A DNA stretch of 7,705 bases from Pseudomonadota bacterium. GTDB lineage: Bacteria; Pseudomonadota; Alphaproteobacteria; UBA8366; JADFVY01. The stretch is taken from assembly GCA_030671915.1 (NCBI GenBank), contig DAOVHN010000102.1, positions 1 through 7,705 on the forward strand. Reading direction: 5' to 3'. The notes under the pieces are model-generated. The model was not told where the DNA came from. It did no database searches and was given only the letters and a program-made list of their open reading frames with translations. The translations under genes and the position numbers were made by a program. The first letter of the stretch is position 1; each line of letters begins with the position of its first letter. Positions 7,459 to 7,705 of the stretch are shown here, piece after piece.

Positions 7459-7705
7459 ATGAACTCGGTGCCTGAATTGTTCGGACTTTACGGCTTCACG
7501 CATGGCTGGGCCCGCATCCTGACCGTGATGAGTCCGCAAGGCGCCAGTGCGGTCTTGCGAGTTATACCAGGCAACGACGATGCGATCGTTCAGTCGGGCG
7601 ATGGCCGACTGCCCCGCTACCAGGAAAAGCGCGAAGGCGCGCTCTCGCGGCTGGTCGGCGCGCATGGAATAGTGATCCTGACCAAGAACGAATGGGATGC
7701 GCGGA
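7459..7705 (+). CDS. Unrecognised divergent ORF, truncated by the right edge
   Basis: I do not recognise this protein. The frame is open from ATG at 7459 to the end of the window, 82 complete codons with no stop; an in-frame TAG lies upstream at 7426-7428. It begins MNSVPELFGLYGFTHGWARI and the visible part ends VILTKNEWDAR. About 72% of third positions are G or C, like a coding frame in this genome. GGGA at 7447-7450 is a plausible Shine-Dalgarno with 8-base spacing. There is no signal peptide, clear transmembrane segment or cysteine; the composition is that of a soluble cytoplasmic protein, with a basic/polar stretch at residues ~50-63 (RLPRYQEKREGALS). It is transcribed away from nuoA, so it is not part of the operon, though the two could share control. 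The minus strand is also open here, but that reading is Arg/Ala-rich and looks like a shadow. Confidence 0.6.
   Translation, partial: MNSVPELFGLYGFTHGWARILTVMSPQGASAVLRVIPGNDDAIVQSGDGRLPRYQEKREGALSRLVGAHGIVILTKNEWDAR

Noticed and set aside
6895..7665. A 256-codon minus-strand frame across nuoA, the control region and the divergent ORF
   Set aside because: It overlaps nuoA in another frame, crosses the predicted promoter, and its product is Arg/Ala-rich without motifs. The clear nuoA frame explains the conserved part.
1..7705. CRISPR array, insertion sequence, tRNA, prophage or other accessory system
   Set aside because: I saw no spaced repeats, terminal inverted repeats, tRNA-like cloverleaf or transposase-like product. 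The window is almost wholly filled by complex I genes with uniform codon use.

Overview
The window is the first part of a bacterial respiratory complex I (proton-pumping NADH:ubiquinone oxidoreductase) operon. It is read on the minus strand, so transcription runs from high to low coordinates. The order is nuoA-nuoB-nuoC-nuoD-nuoE-nuoF-nuoG-nuoH; nuoH is cut by the left edge. Separate nuoC and nuoD genes (not the fused nuoCD of enterobacteria), mitochondrial-like protein sequences, a NuoG that keeps N1b, N4 and N5 without a visible N7 ligand set, and high GC at third codon positions all suggest an alphaproteobacterium. A Rhodospirillales-like lineage is my guess and cannot be settled from sequence reading alone.

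Layout: 1-507 holds the N-terminal half of nuoH; 500-2572 nuoG; 2582-3871 nuoF (GTG start); 3877-4488 nuoE; 4506-5687 nuoD; 5687-6298 nuoC; 6313-6873 nuoB; 6864-7229 nuoA. From 7230 to 7458 lies the only real intergenic region. It carries a good sigma-70-like promoter for nuoA and several small repeats or palindromes. From 7459 to the right edge an unrecognised ORF runs in the opposite direction and is truncated by the window.

How the genes work together: NuoE, NuoF and NuoG form the NADH-oxidising module (FMN plus the Fe-S chain N3, N1a, N1b, N4, N5). NuoB, NuoC and NuoD belong to the quinone-reducing connecting module (terminal cluster N2 and the quinone pocket). NuoA and NuoH are membrane subunits at the junction with the proton-pumping arm. 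The remaining subunits (NuoI to NuoN) would be expected beyond the left edge. Junctions are either overlaps (A/B, C/D, G/H) or gaps of 5 to 17 bases, consistent with one polycistronic mRNA and translational coupling. All cluster-ligand residues I looked for are present and no gene is broken.

This is mostly an ordinary, well-conserved housekeeping region. I do not see a new biological system. The least explained parts are the divergent ORF at the right end and the control region between it and nuoA.
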